DNA of 64,000 nt from Laspinema sp963821735 (GCA_963821735.1 CAWGFK010000012.1:558001-622000), one strand, 5' to 3'. Counted from the stretch's first letter, positions 9,101 to 18,409 are shown. Numbers and translations: made by a program. The notes: generated by a model from the letters alone, not told the origin.

Positions 9101-9661
9101 GTGAGCCAATCAGAAACCCCCAGCGTACATTCTTTACAGGCGGAAGTGTCTCAACTGCGCGAAGAGTTGCAGATGCGGGACCAGCTTGTTGAACAACTCT
9201 CCCAAGAACTCTTTCGGTTAGTCAAGGGCAATAACTCCGTGCTACCGGCGTCTCAAGATGTCCCCGAAGAATACCTGGCTCAAATGCGGTCCTTGCGCGA
9301 ACAACTGCAAGGGGTGGAGGAGCAAGTCAGCTTTTACCAAGAGCAGATGGCTCAAAAAGATGGGGAAGTTTATCATCTGCGCCAATCGGTTCAGGAATTG
9401 ACCGATCGCGCCCGGATGCTGGAACAGGTGGTCCAGGAATTACCGGAAATTTATCGGCAGAAGTTTGCCGATCGCATGGAAGAGGTCAAAGACAAGGTGG
9501 AACGCCTACAACGGGAAAACCGCCAACTCCATGCCGAACTCCAAAGTGTCAGCTATCGCTTGGCGGTTAGAAGCAAGCGCAAGAACGGACATCTGGAGTT
9601 ACCCAGCATTTCCGGTGGCGATGGTGGCGATATCAGTTTACCGTCCTTGGGTAATGCCTAG
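9101..9661 (+). CDS. Coiled-coil hypothetical protein
   Basis: A 186-residue cytoplasmic protein that starts with GTG, preceded by GGAG at 9085. From about residue 8 to 150 it is an almost unbroken coiled coil with heptad leucines (LQAEVSQLREELQMRDQLVEQLSQELFRL; later LREQLQGVEEQVSFYQEQM and VERLQRENRQLHAELQ). A short glycine- and serine-rich tail ends the protein. There are no enzymatic motifs or membrane segments. Its stop overlaps the ATG of the next gene by 8 bases, so the two are translationally coupled and probably work together. Function is unknown. Confidence 0.72.
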   Translation: MSQSETPSVHSLQAEVSQLREELQMRDQLVEQLSQELFRLVKGNNSVLPASQDVPEEYLAQMRSLREQLQGVEEQVSFYQEQMAQKDGEVYHLRQSVQELTDRARMLEQVVQELPEIYRQKFADRMEEVKDKVERLQRENRQLHAELQSVSYRLAVRSKRKNGHLELPSISGGDGGDISLPSLGNA

Positions 9662-10351
9662 TCGGGTCTGGATTATTGTCGAGGATGAGGCGTCAGCAAT
9701 GGGGTTCCCCGGTGCTGACTCTCAGGCGATCGCCCGGATGGTAGAAGCCCTCCAAGGGGCGATCGCGCAAACCCATCCCGATTGTGAGGTGAAGGTTATC
9801 TCAATTTCTCACTTAAAAAACCTTTCAGGCCGGATAGTGAGGTGCTGTTTTGTCCCTTGAGCCTGAATCTCCCAGACTCGGTAATCGGGGATCTTCAGCC
9901 CCTCTATCGGGCTTGTCAGGATGTAGAAGGATTGCGGACCGTGGTCGCCGAACGGTGGCAGGTGGCATCGGGAACAGGTAACCTCTGGCTGCCGGTGGTG
10001 CTGACGGCAAAAGGGCCGATTTATGGGGAGGCGATCGGACTGGCGGACGAGAAACAACCGAGCCGTGAAGAGATGGCCCAGTACATCCAGCCGGTGCATC
10101 TGCCCGACCGTTGGCGACAGCCGATTTATGCCTTGGGACGAAGACTGCTCCAGTGGCTAGAAGCGCCCCCGGCAACTTATTTAATTCAGTTTGGATGGGA
10201 TGAGGAGGGACTCTGTTTTGATCGCCTCTGGCCCTTTCCAGGCATTCCCGCCCTAGCCAGTTTGGGCATTCAAGACCCGGATTTGTTGACCTGTCATTGG
10301 TACTGCTTGACCGGACAACCGATTTATGACCTCACTATTGTTCCAAATTGA
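9654..10351 (+). CDS. Conserved hypothetical protein (frame break near 9818)
   Basis: The gene starts at ATG 9654, overlapping the stop of the coiled-coil gene. The first frame gives PSRVWIIVEDEASAMGFPG and an amphipathic stretch up to about residue 55. The second frame continues from KKPFRPDSEVLFCPLSLN to residue ~232, ending at 10351. The switch falls in a run of six A's at about 9814-9820; adding one A restores a single frame, so a homopolymer error is likely. The combined protein is cytoplasmic, with many tryptophans (LPDRWRQPIYALGRRLLQWLE) and no motif I recognise. Coupling to the upstream coiled-coil protein suggests a two-component complex of unknown role. Confidence 0.6.
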
Positions 10352-10469
10352 AAGTGAGGTTGGTTAAGTGATAATGGGCCAGAAGGGACGGCAAATGGAG
10401 AGGGAAAACTACCCCCTCGCCTCAAATGATGGAGTTAGATAACACCCAGATGGTTAGAAGCAGAACGAG

Positions 10470-10841
10470 TTAAGCCGCAGCGAGGTCAGAATTGGGACTA
10501 GAGGAGGACAATTCTGGGGCGATCGCCGCCATCGCGGCTTCCTGGGTGTCAAAAATCTCAAAGATGCGATCGAGCTGAGTAATTTCAAAAATGACCCGAA
10601 CCGGGCTTTTGAGGTGATAGATGGCGAGGCGGGATCCATGCTCTCTAGCGGTTCTCAGGGCCGAAACCAGGGTAAATAATCCAGGACTGTCAATCATTTC
10701 CACCTGACTCATGTCAATCGCGAAGAACGTCCCGCGATCGCACTGGGCGACAGCTTGTTCAATGGTAGCCAGGGTTGCTTCATCTAAACAGGCTTGGGGC
10801 TGAAATACGATCGGCTGACGGATGGCTTGAGAGGACGTCAT
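10470..10841 (-). CDS. STAS-domain protein (anti-sigma factor antagonist type)
   Basis: A 123-residue protein that is nearly all STAS domain (about residues 8-110). The hallmark segment FFAIDMSQVEMIDSPGLFTL includes the serine (DSPG) that is phosphorylated by a switch kinase in anti-anti-sigma factors. This is followed by LVSALRTAREHGSRLAIYHL and the helix region EITQLDRIFEIF. Such proteins control partner-switching modules: the unphosphorylated form binds a kinase/anti-sigma protein, and a PP2C/SpoIIE phosphatase reactivates it. No kinase is adjacent, but a SpoIIE-type phosphatase occurs at 47246 and a sigF gene at 7273, so a link is possible but unproven. The C-terminal tail is Ser/Ala-rich. 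Confidence 0.82.
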   Translation of the reverse strand: MTSSQAIRQPIVFQPQACLDEATLATIEQAVAQCDRGTFFAIDMSQVEMIDSPGLFTLVSALRTAREHGSRLAIYHLKSPVRVIFEITQLDRIFEIFDTQEAAMAAIAPELSSSSPNSDLAAA

Positions 10842-11379
10842 AGTTTCACCTCAAAAAATATCTTAATCACGACTTGATAATAAACACGCACTGAAGACAG
10901 CAGCACGTTATTTGTTCCAGCATCCATCCAATTTGTCCGATGAGGGTTGTCACCCATCACCGCTTGGTTGTGAATTCAATCACTCCGAACGGGAAAGTGA
11001 CCGATACTGGCTCATATCAGTCCGATTGTAAGCGCTCTACTCACTCAGAGTAGGTAGCCTAGTACACTCTTTTAAAATTTAATATAATTAACCTGCGTTT
11101 TGATAACTGAACAACATGGAACATGGACCCGAATCACCTGTAGGGATGGCGATCGGCTCAAGCGGTGGTAGTGGCAATCCGTGGGCGGGTGTTTCCCCTT
11201 CCTCGGATCAGACTATATATTGAATAACCGAATAATATCAAATCCGGTTGGTAAAAGTCGGTTTTCGCTTTTAGCCCGCGTAGGAGAGGCTCTGTCCTGT
11301 GAGCCTCCACCCTTGAGGGTGTGGGTTTTTTTAGACTAGAGCAACCGAATTCCGAATAATTAGATAACACCGATGGCAA
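10842..11379. other. Intergenic region with dispersed repeat and plus-strand hairpin
   Basis: About 540 bases without a supported gene. The notable content is the repeat at 11271-11333. It ends in CACCCTTGAGGGTG followed by GGG and seven T's, which reads as a plus-strand intrinsic terminator although no plus-strand gene precedes it. The open frame 11158-11418 (minus) runs through this repeat and is rejected. Confidence 0.5.
11271..11333 (+). repeat. Dispersed palindromic repeat ending in terminator-like hairpin
   Basis: It begins TTAGCCCGCG and ends in a CACCC/GGGTG hairpin with a T7 run. It is the reverse-complement relative of the elements at 4106 and 4726 (shared order: TTAGCCCGCG, GGCT.TGTCC, AGCC..CACCCT, AGGGTG). 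The hairpin part also resembles 55003-55034. Confidence 0.6.
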
Positions 11380-11410
11380 AAGGCAAAAGAATCGCGTTAT
11401 CTTTTGCCTT
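11380..11410 (-). terminator. Rho-independent terminator of argG
   Basis: A perfect 11-base inverted repeat AAGGCAAAAGA / TCTTTTGCCTT with a 9-base loop lies 25 bases past the argG stop on the minus strand, with a TTTT stretch in the descending arm. Position and stem perfection support termination of argG. Confidence 0.65.
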
Positions 11411-11434
11411 ATTACCATTAATTAAAGGGTGAGA

Positions 11435-12640
11435 TTAGTTACCTCTAACCTTCTCAGACCAAATCCGAGTGGGCAGACCCCAGACATAGATAAACCCTTC
11501 TGCTGCTTTATGGTCGAAGGTATCATCCGCCCCATAGGTCGCCAGATCCGGCGCATAGAGAGACTCATTGGACTTGCGCCCGACAATATTCGCCGTTCCC
11601 TTGAACAGCTTAATCCGGACCGTGCCCGAGACTCGCTCTTGGGTCTTTTCGATGAACGCATCCAGGGCCATTTTCAGGGGACTGTACCACTGACCGTTGT
11701 AGACCATTTGGCTATAGGTTTCCTCGATGCCGCGCTTGTATTGGGTGACATCTTTGGTTAGGGTGAGACTTTCGATATCTCGGTGAGCTTGAATCAGGAC
11801 CAGGAGGGCCGGGGACTCGTAGATTTCGCGAGATTTAATCCCCACCAGACGATTTTCGATCATATCGATGCGTCCGACCCCATGACGACCCACCACCTCA
11901 TTCAACTCCGTAATCAGGGCCACGGGAGAGAGGGCCTTGCCATTGACATGGGTGGGGAGACCTTGCTCAAAGGTGATTTCCACATATTCCGGTTCATCCG
12001 GAGTATCGGCGATCGCCTTCGTCATCACATAGATTTCTTCTTCCGGTTCCGTCCAGGGGTCTTCCAGGGGACCGGCTTCCACACTCCGTCCCAACAGATT
12101 GCGGTCAATACTGTAGGGAGAGGACTTTTTCACGGGAGTGGGGATGCCAAACTTTTCACCATAAGCAATGGTTTCTTCCCGACTCATGCCCCATTCCCGG
12201 GCCGGTGCGAGGACCTTGATATTGGGATTGAGCGCGGCGATCGACACATCGAACCGCACCTGGTCATTGCCCTTACCCGTACAGCCGTGGGCCACCGCAT
12301 CGGCCCCATATTTTTCTGCCGCCTCCACCAGGATTTTGGCGATTAGGGGTCTAGCTAAGGCCGTTCCCAGGGGATAACGGTTTTCATACAGAGCATTGGC
12401 TTGAATAGCGGGAAAAGCATAATCTTTGACAAAGATTTCCGTCACGTCTTCCACCAGGGAGATGCTGGCACCGGAGGTTAGAGCCTTTTCCTTAATTGGG
12501 CCAAGTTCTTCCCCTTGTCCCAAATCTGCCGCTAGGGTAATCACGTCTTCAACGCCCCACTCTTCTTTTAAGTAGGGAATGCAAACGGAGGTATCAACTC
12601 CTCCAGAATATGCCAGGACGACTTTGGTAGCGCGACCCAT
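11435..12640 (-). CDS. argG: Argininosuccinate synthase
   Basis: This cytoplasmic enzyme joins citrulline and aspartate using ATP in arginine biosynthesis. The 401-residue length is typical. The N-terminal pyrophosphatase loop VLAYSGGVDTSV (about residues 8-19) is the ATP-binding SGGxDTS motif of N-type ATP pyrophosphatases. AHGCTGKGNDQVRFD and the region YSIDRNLLGRSVEAGPLEDPW are family signatures that bind citrulline/aspartate and ATP. The C-terminal oligomerisation part (MALDAFIEKTQERVSGTVRIKLFKG) is intact. ATG 12640 gives the expected N-terminus (MGRATKVVLAYSGG). It stands alone, with a good terminator at 11380-11410. No frame problems. Confidence 0.97.
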   Translation of the reverse strand: MGRATKVVLAYSGGVDTSVCIPYLKEEWGVEDVITLAADLGQGEELGPIKEKALTSGASISLVEDVTEIFVKDYAFPAIQANALYENRYPLGTALARPLIAKILVEAAEKYGADAVAHGCTGKGNDQVRFDVSIAALNPNIKVLAPAREWGMSREETIAYGEKFGIPTPVKKSSPYSIDRNLLGRSVEAGPLEDPWTEPEEEIYVMTKAIADTPDEPEYVEITFEQGLPTHVNGKALSPVALITELNEVVGRHGVGRIDMIENRLVGIKSREIYESPALLVLIQAHRDIESLTLTKDVTQYKRGIEETYSQMVYNGQWYSPLKMALDAFIEKTQERVSGTVRIKLFKGTANIVGRKSNESLYAPDLATYGADDTFDHKAAEGFIYVWGLPTRIWSEKVRGN

Positions 12641-13138
12641 TACTTTTTGCCTCTACTGCAATACCGATCAACTGTTCATTATTAACCAAGTTATCCGGAT
12701 TTCATAGCCTTTTTGTCAGGGATTCCCTAGATTTGTGTTGGAGGGATTTGGAGTTTTAGAGGGGAGATTTTAGGGTTTAGGGTGTAAGTTTGATCCCGAG
12801 GGATTGAGACCTTGGGGAGAGAGGGTGACTCAAGGGTGTGAATATCCGGGGGAGAGGGTTTGAAGAGAACTGACCGGGGAATCGAATCCACTGCTGCGAT
12901 CGCCGGGATGAGAACTGGGATCAAAAGTAGCCACAACTCGCCGGTTTGCCCCAGCAGTAGTCTGCGATGGCAAGGGCAATGTTCTGGGATTGGGGGAAAA
13001 GGCGATCGCCTAATTTTCTCCTCGGGAGTGTTCCTAGGCATTCCCATCGGATCTGGCTCATCCGTGTTTTAGGGACAATCCACCCATCGGGGAATCCCCA
13101 TTCACACTGAATGGGGAAAAAGAGCTGCTTTCTTAAAA
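12641..13138. other. Intergenic region with a perfect hairpin
   Basis: About 500 bases between argG and the response regulator. A perfect 9-base inverted repeat, CCCCATTCA / TGAATGGGG with a 3-base loop, lies at 13096-13116. It is just past the response-regulator stop on the minus strand and may end that transcript, although no T-run follows. A 106-codon minus-strand frame at 12727-13047 has no start signal or homology I can see and is not accepted. Confidence 0.5.
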
Positions 13139-13537
13139 TTATGCGCTTTGCTTGTTAGTTTGGTATATTTCAGCCGCCTTTTGAACAAGTGCCTTGAGGT
13201 CCTGAGTATCAAACGGTTTACTGATGCATTTAAAAACATTAGCTTTATTCATCATGTCTTCCGAGGCTTCTAGGGCATCCTCACTGTACCCGGTTAACAG
13301 AATGCCAATGGTATGGGGGAAACGGACTCTCGCCTTGCTCAACAATTCCAGACCTGTCATTTCCGGCATACTCTGGTCCGTAATAATCACCGCCATTTCC
13401 CCTTCTGAATCCAGCAGGGCGATCGCATCGAGAGGGCTTTCTGCTCTGTGTACTTGAAAATCACGGCGAAACGTCCTGTACAGTAAATCCAGGTTGTCTC
13501 GCTCATCATCCACTACCATGAGTCTAAGTTTGGACAT
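13139..13537 (-). CDS. Single-domain response regulator
   Basis: A 132-residue receiver domain with no output domain. The acidic pair is in LMVVDDERDN (D10, D11), the phospho-acceptor Asp is in VIITDQSMPEMTG (about residue 53), the conserved Thr is in ILLTGYS (about residue 82), and the Lys is in CISKPFD (about residue 107). All are present, so it should be phosphorylated by a histidine kinase. Because it has no DNA-binding or enzymatic part, it probably acts through protein contacts, like CheY-type or RpfG-type receivers. No kinase is adjacent. It is transcribed alone; the hairpin at 13096-13116 may end the transcript. Confidence 0.88.
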   Translation of the reverse strand: MSKLRLMVVDDERDNLDLLYRTFRRDFQVHRAESPLDAIALLDSEGEMAVIITDQSMPEMTGLELLSKARVRFPHTIGILLTGYSEDALEASEDMMNKANVFKCISKPFDTQDLKALVQKAAEIYQTNKQSA

Positions 13538-13792
13538 AGATTAAAGTTGCTCCAGCCATCTCTACTTTCCCATTTTATTCGGATTCGGAGAAACTCTCGC
13601 CGAACCGATCGCGAACGAGAGACCACAGCTTGAGTGCAGCACCCTCCTCTTGGCATCTCAGAATAGCACTACGGGTCTATTTTCTGGTCTACCTTCTATT
13701 TTTCTTATTTTACCGGGGAATGTCCCCCGGTTGAGAAGGACCGAAAAAACTGACCCCCTCTGGGATTGCCCAGGGGACTCAGATCCCCGGGG

Positions 13793-14656
13793 TTAAAACA
13801 GCGTCATTAAGACCACTCCTAACAGCATTGTTGTGGCCCCCCAGAAGCGATCGCGAATCCCGGACTCGTGAAACAGGAACTTACCCCACAACACCCCGAA
13901 TAGAACGCTGGTGCGTTTAATGGCAATCACCTGCACCACCAGGGTGAGTTTCAATGCCTGCATTTGAAACAGGACTGCGACTGCCGTACAGAGTCCCATC
14001 AGACTCAACCCTAGCCAATGTTTGAAAATCTGACCCCCCGGATTCCGAGACTGAAAAAACAAAAAGGGCAATTGCCACAAGGCGATCGCCGAAAACACCG
14101 CAAAACTCCAAAATAGCGGCGAAGAATTTTGGACCCCCACCTTATCCACATTCGCCGTAATACTCCACAGAAACGCCACCACTAACATTAATTTCGGCCC
14201 CGGTTCTCTCACCAGAGCCCGAAACGGCGCAAAATATCCCCGCCTGCGGTCCTGGAGATTTAACAAATAAGACCCACCGACAATCAACCCAATTCCTAAC
14301 CCATCCGCCCAACTGAGCCATTCCCCCACAATAATCGGAGAAGTAATCGCCATAAACAGGGGAGAAAAGGCAATCAGGGGTAAACAGAGGGATAAATCTG
14401 AGGTACTAATCGCCTGGATATATAACAGAAAGGCGATCGCATTTAGCACACTGCCCACCCCCAGGGCGGCCCAAAATTGACTGCCCAAATCGGGAATTCC
14501 CGCCCAAACTTGCACCGGCAATAACACCAACGCCGTAAAAAAGGACCAAGACCAAGCCACAATCGGCGCATCAATATTGCGTAGGGTTCTTTTCCCTAAA
14601 ACATCCTTGAGCGACGTAAAAAAAGCCGTCGAAATTGCTAAAAAAAACCAGAGCAT
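13793..14656 (-). CDS. EamA/DMT-family membrane transporter
   Basis: A 287-residue integral membrane protein with about ten hydrophobic segments in two homologous halves, each of five, as in EamA (DMT superfamily) exporters. The first half contains WSFFTALVLLPVQVWAG and FLLYIQAISTSDLSLCLPLIAFSPLFMAI; the second contains MQALKLTLVVQVIAIKRTSVLFGVLWGKFLFHE, the typical IKRTS..F..L.G...F.E end block. Substrate is unknown; family members export amino acids, nucleotides or metabolites. The gene starts at ATG 14656 and is divergent from the TRAP binding protein gene at 14783. There is no neighbour that points to a substrate. Confidence 0.85.
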   Translation of the reverse strand: MLWFFLAISTAFFTSLKDVLGKRTLRNIDAPIVAWSWSFFTALVLLPVQVWAGIPDLGSQFWAALGVGSVLNAIAFLLYIQAISTSDLSLCLPLIAFSPLFMAITSPIIVGEWLSWADGLGIGLIVGGSYLLNLQDRRRGYFAPFRALVREPGPKLMLVVAFLWSITANVDKVGVQNSSPLFWSFAVFSAIALWQLPFLFFQSRNPGGQIFKHWLGLSLMGLCTAVAVLFQMQALKLTLVVQVIAIKRTSVLFGVLWGKFLFHESGIRDRFWGATTMLLGVVLMTLF

Positions 14657-14782
14657 GGGGAGTTTAGAGTTTAGAGTTTCAATGGGTGATAAAATCAGTA
14701 TCCCGGACCAACCTTCGGACGCAGATCATTTGGTGTTTACCACCGCAAAACCCTCAACCCTCCTGCAAGGTAAAAACAGACT

Positions 14783-15890
14783 ATGAAACGTAGAAAACTC
14801 ATCGGTCATGGGGCCATTGGTGCCCTGAGTGCGGCTGCCGCCACCGCCTGTAGTCCCGCAGCCCAGGGCCCTGCCGCCTCTCGGGATAGCTTGCCCAGAA
14901 TTCGCTGGAATATGGCCACCAGTTGGCCCGCCTCCCTGGATACCATCTATGGCGGCGCGCAAACCATCGCCAGACGGGTCGCCGAGATGACCGATAACCG
15001 ATTCGAGATTCGCCCCTATCCTGCGGGGGAACTGGTCCCGGGATTACAGGTCCTCGATGCCGTCCAAGGTGGAACCGTCCAATGCGGACATACTGCCAGC
15101 TATTATTACATTGGCAAAAATCCCGCCCTCGCCTTTGCTACCTCGGTCCCCTTCGGATTAAATGCCCAACAGCAGAATGCGTGGCTGTATCATGGTGGGG
15201 GATTAGAGGCCATGCAAAAACTCTATAGCGATTTCAATATTATTAATTTTCCCGCAGGCAATACCGGGGTGCAGATGGGGGGCTGGTTTAAGCGTCAAAT
15301 CAACAGCGTCCAGGACCTGAATGGGTTAAAAATGCGGATTCCGGGACTGGGGGGGCAGGTGATGGAAAAATTGGGCGTGAATGTCCAGGTGTTACCCGGA
15401 GGGGAAATTTTTCTCGCCTTGGAACGAGGGGCGATCGATGCAGCAGAATGGGTGGGTCCTTATGATGACCTTAAATTGGGATTAAATAAAGCAGCACCCT
15501 TTTACTATTATCCCGGCTGGTGGGAACCAGGACCGACCTTGGATGTGTTGGTGAACCTGTCCCAGTGGAACCAACTGCCCAAGGATTATCAAGAAATCTT
15601 CAAAACGGCGGCGTATGAGGCGAATTTGAATATGCTGGCTCAGTATGAAGTCGCTCAATCGCGAAGCTCTGGCAACTTTAAAAGCTGGGGGGACTCAGTT
15701 ACTTCCCTACAGTCAAGAAATTATCGACGCGGCGAAGAAAGTCACTTTTGAGTTGTATGAAGAAAATGCAAGTCAAGATGCCACCTTTCGCGGGATTTAT
15801 GAACAATGGAATACATTTCGCGAGGAAATATACCAATGGACGGCGATTACGGAGTTGAGTTATAGCAACTTTGTGATTCCCAAACCTTAA
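14783..15890 (+). CDS. TRAP transporter substrate-binding protein, DctP family (frame break near 15660)
   Basis: The periplasmic solute-binding component of a TRAP transporter, ~368 residues if the two frames are joined. The N-terminus has a twin-arginine-like RRKLIGHGAIGALSAAAATAC segment, suggesting Tat export and perhaps lipidation at the Cys. DctP features follow: IRWNMATSWPASLDTIYGGAQ, a binding-region MRIPGLGGQVMEKLGVNVQVLPGGEIFLALERGAIDAAEWVGPYDD, and GWWEPGPTLDVLVN, which are typical of the mannitol/2-oxoacid-binding TakP/SmoM-like group. Near 15655-15665 the frame moves by one, from YEVAQSRS to NREALATLKAGGTQLLPYSQE; the latter matches the family's end. No DctQ or DctM membrane genes are present nearby, so it is an orphan here. 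Confidence 0.82.
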
Positions 15891-15901
15891 GGAGGTAGGA
15901 G

Positions 15902-16077
15902 GCAGAGTCTGGGAATGAGGGAAAAGAGACCTAACCCCCCAGCCCCCTTCCCTTGTAGGGAAGGGGGAGAAAGACTTTTATTGACCTGATTTGGCATTCC
16001 CCACGCAGAGTCTGGGAATGAGGGAAAAGAGACCTAACCCCCCAGCCCCCTTCCCTACAAGGGAAGGGGGAGAAAGA
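15902..16077. repeat. Two direct ~73-bp repeats with GC-rich hairpins
   Basis: The unit GCAGAGTCTGGGAATGAGGG...AGAAAGA occurs at 15902-15974 and again at 16005-16077 (period 103). Each contains a near-perfect stem CCCCCTTCCCT / AGGGAAGGGGG with a 3-base loop. The repeat follows the TRAP gene and may contribute to termination. Related purine-rich hairpins are common in this genome type. Confidence 0.75.
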
Positions 16078-16224
16078 TGTAATAATCTCCTTCTAACAAT
16101 AAAAAAATTGGATTATTCTCCCTCTCCTCTTAGGAGAGGGCCGGGAGAGGTCAGGGCGGTTTTCAGGCAAAATTGAGATGCTCCCAAGAGAACGAGAAGA
16201 GATTTTGTAGATCCGGCGGATTTG

Positions 16225-17367
16225 ATGGTAAAAAATTATGCTCTGGTGCATGAATGGCTGACGCCTTATGCCACTGGAGGTTCAGAACTGGTGGTGAAAG
16301 AGATTCTCAAGGCAGTGGATGCGGATTTGTATGCGTTGATTGATTTTGAATCTACAAATCCTGAGAGTTATTTATTTAAACGGCAGATTGGTTCAACCTT
16401 TTTGCAACAGTTTCCACTGGCAAAAAAGGGGGTGCAAAAATATTTACCGTTGTTACCTCTGGCGATTGAACAGTTAGATTTGCGTGAATATTCGGTGATT
16501 TTATCTTCGTCTCATGCGGTGGCGAAGGGGGTGCTGGCGGCCCCGCATCAGATGCATATCTGTTACTGCCATACGCCGATGCGCTATGCCTGGGATTTAA
16601 CTTTTGATTATTTACGCAATAGTGGGGCGGGGCGAGGATTGCCGGGAGTGTTGACGCGGTATTTGCTGCATCGATTGCGACAGTGGGATGTGATTTCGGC
16701 GAATCGGGTGGATTATTTTATTGCCAATTCCCAGCATACGGCGCGCAGGATTTGGCGCTGTTATCGGCGGGAAGCGGAGGTGATTTATCCGCCGGTGAAT
16801 GTGGAGCGTTTTCGGTTTGAACCTCAGAAGGAGGATTTTTATGTAACCGTGGCGCGGTTGGTGCCTTATAAGAAGGTAGCGACGATTGTGCGGGGATTTA
16901 ATCAGTTGGGAAAACGGTTGGTGGTGATTGGGACGGGTCCAGAGTTGGCAGAAATTCGGGCGATCGCCGGGCCAAATGTGGAGATCCTTGGGGAACAACC
17001 GAATGCGGTGGTGGAGGACTATATGGCGCGAGCGAAGGCGTTTGTTTATGCCGCCTGCGAGGATTTTGGCATTGCCTTAGTGGAGGCTCAAGCTTGTGGG
17101 ACTCCGGTGATTGCATACAGTGCAGGTGGGGCGTTAGAGACGGTTCTGGATATCCGAAACCATCCTTCTGAGGGGACTGGATTATTTTTTGGTGAGCAAA
17201 CCGAAGGGTCATTAATGGAGGCGGTGGATCGCTTTGAAGAGTTGCGATCGCAGTTTAATCCCCAGGCAGGGCCCGAGCAAGCGTCCAAATTTGCTCCCGA
17301 GGTGTTTCAGGAGCGTTACCGCCATTTTATCGATGAGTGTTATCGGGAATTTCTGACGAAAGCTTGA
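16225..17367 (+). CDS. Family 4 glycosyltransferase (GT-B), mannosyltransferase-like
   Basis: A 380-residue cytoplasmic or membrane-associated GT-B enzyme for polysaccharide or O-antigen-type synthesis. It starts LVHEWLTPYATGGSELV, the acceptor-side N-terminal motif of the WbaZ-like GT4 group. CYCHTPMRYAWDL (about residues 112-124) is a hallmark of that group. The nucleotide-sugar-binding C-domain has VARLVPYKKVATIVRGF, VIGTGPEL and the EX7E region EDFGIALVEAQACGTPVIAY. The donor is probably a GDP- or UDP-sugar; GDP-mannose fits the neighbouring GDP-fucose genes but is inference. ATG 16225 is chosen over the in-frame TTG 16222. It lies upstream of the initiating sugar transferase and is likely part of an exopolysaccharide set. 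Confidence 0.88.
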   Translation: MVKNYALVHEWLTPYATGGSELVVKEILKAVDADLYALIDFESTNPESYLFKRQIGSTFLQQFPLAKKGVQKYLPLLPLAIEQLDLREYSVILSSSHAVAKGVLAAPHQMHICYCHTPMRYAWDLTFDYLRNSGAGRGLPGVLTRYLLHRLRQWDVISANRVDYFIANSQHTARRIWRCYRREAEVIYPPVNVERFRFEPQKEDFYVTVARLVPYKKVATIVRGFNQLGKRLVVIGTGPELAEIRAIAGPNVEILGEQPNAVVEDYMARAKAFVYAACEDFGIALVEAQACGTPVIAYSAGGALETVLDIRNHPSEGTGLFFGEQTEGSLMEAVDRFEELRSQFNPQAGPEQASKFAPEVFQERYRHFIDECYREFLTKA

Positions 17368-17704
17368 TAAAAATTCAGGTTTATGGTATATGGGTAAACA
17401 AGACTTGCTGGGACCCTTTAAGTTGGGCGATCGCACTATTAAATCAGCCAAACAATCTGCTTTCGCTTTCTTTCCATCCCCTGTATCAATAATCTGCTAT
17501 TTGCAAGGATTGAGGCGATGAGGGTGTAATCAACTCCTCCTGACGGGAAGTAAATCGGCATGAATCGCGCAGACTCAGCAGGACAGGCACTTTGAAAGAG
17601 TCGGTTTTGTCTGGGTGTCTGTGACCTGAACTCTCCAGACGCGGTGCAAAACGTCTGAAGGCTTTACAATCAGGACTGTGTGTGGTGTGAATTAAAGGAG
17701 TAAG
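17368..17704. other. Intergenic region, nothing recognised
   Basis: About 340 bases between the glycosyltransferase and the sugar transferase. It contains one HIP1-like GGCGATCGC. I see no gene, hairpin with T-run or repeat. An AAAGGAG ribosome-binding site for the next gene lies at its end (about 17694-17700). Confidence 0.5.
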
Positions 17705-18409
17705 ATGACTGCCGATAGCCAACTCATCTCCGGCAAAGTGATTCGGGCGGTTGCCAGACGGACTTTTTGGCCTTTCGTCCTGAGTGGGATCAACGGAGAA
17801 TTTTCCAAGCGGCTGTTCGACGTTGTGTTTTCCCTGTGCGTTCTAATCGTGTTTTCCCCGGTTTACGCGATTTTGGGTCTGCTGATTTACATTAGCTCCC
17901 CCGGCCCAATTTTTTATGTGCAGGAGCGCGTTGGCAAGAACCGCCAAAAATTCGGATGTATTAAATTCAGGACAATGGTGCTCAATGCCGACGAAGTTTT
18001 GCTGGATATTATGGAAACTTCCCCTCATCTGCGTCAAGAATTTGAGGATAATTTCAAACTCAAGCAAGACCCCAGAATTACTTGGATCGGTCATTTTCTA
18101 AGAATCACTAGCCTGGATGAATTTCCTCAATTTTGGAATGTTTTGAAAGGTGAAATGAGCGTGGTTGGCCCTCGCCCCTTAGTGGTTGAGGAATTGCCAA
18201 AATATGGCCGATATATCGATAAAGTCCTCACCATTAAACCCGGAATTACCGGACTCTGGCAGGTCTCTGGTCGAAATGACATTCCCTATCCCAAACGTAT
18301 CCAAATTGACGTTTATTATGTCAATTTTAAAAACTTGTGGATGGACCTGTGGATTGTCTTAAAAACCCTTAAAGTGGTGCTGTTCCCTAAAAATAATGGG
18401 GCGTATTAA
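17705..18409 (+). CDS. Initiating sugar transferase (polyprenyl-phosphate hexose-1-phosphate transferase)
   Basis: A 234-residue monotopic membrane enzyme that moves a sugar-1-phosphate from a nucleotide sugar to undecaprenyl phosphate, the first step in exopolysaccharide units. After ~30 residues comes KRLFDVVFSLCVLIVFSPVYAILGLLIYISS, the re-entrant membrane helix of the family. The catalytic core follows: GPIFYVQERVGKN, KFRTMVLNAD, ITWIGHFLRITSLDEFPQFWNVLKGEMSVVGPRP (the catalytic Asp-Glu pair is in SLDEFPQ) and KPGITGLWQVSGRN. It is the short form, without the N-terminal multi-helix region of WcaJ/WbaP. ATG 17705 is preceded by AAAGGAG. Its neighbours point to fucose-containing exopolysaccharide. 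Confidence 0.93.
   Translation: MTADSQLISGKVIRAVARRTFWPFVLSGINGEFSKRLFDVVFSLCVLIVFSPVYAILGLLIYISSPGPIFYVQERVGKNRQKFGCIKFRTMVLNADEVLLDIMETSPHLRQEFEDNFKLKQDPRITWIGHFLRITSLDEFPQFWNVLKGEMSVVGPRPLVVEELPKYGRYIDKVLTIKPGITGLWQVSGRNDIPYPKRIQIDVYYVNFKNLWMDLWIVLKTLKVVLFPKNNGAY

Noticed and set aside
11158..11418. 86-codon minus-strand open frame
   Set aside because: Runs through the argG terminator and a dispersed repeat; no start signal.
12727..13047. 106-codon minus-strand open frame with a hydrophobic patch
   Set aside because: Pro/Ser-rich, no start signal or family resemblance; more likely chance in a GC-balanced gap.
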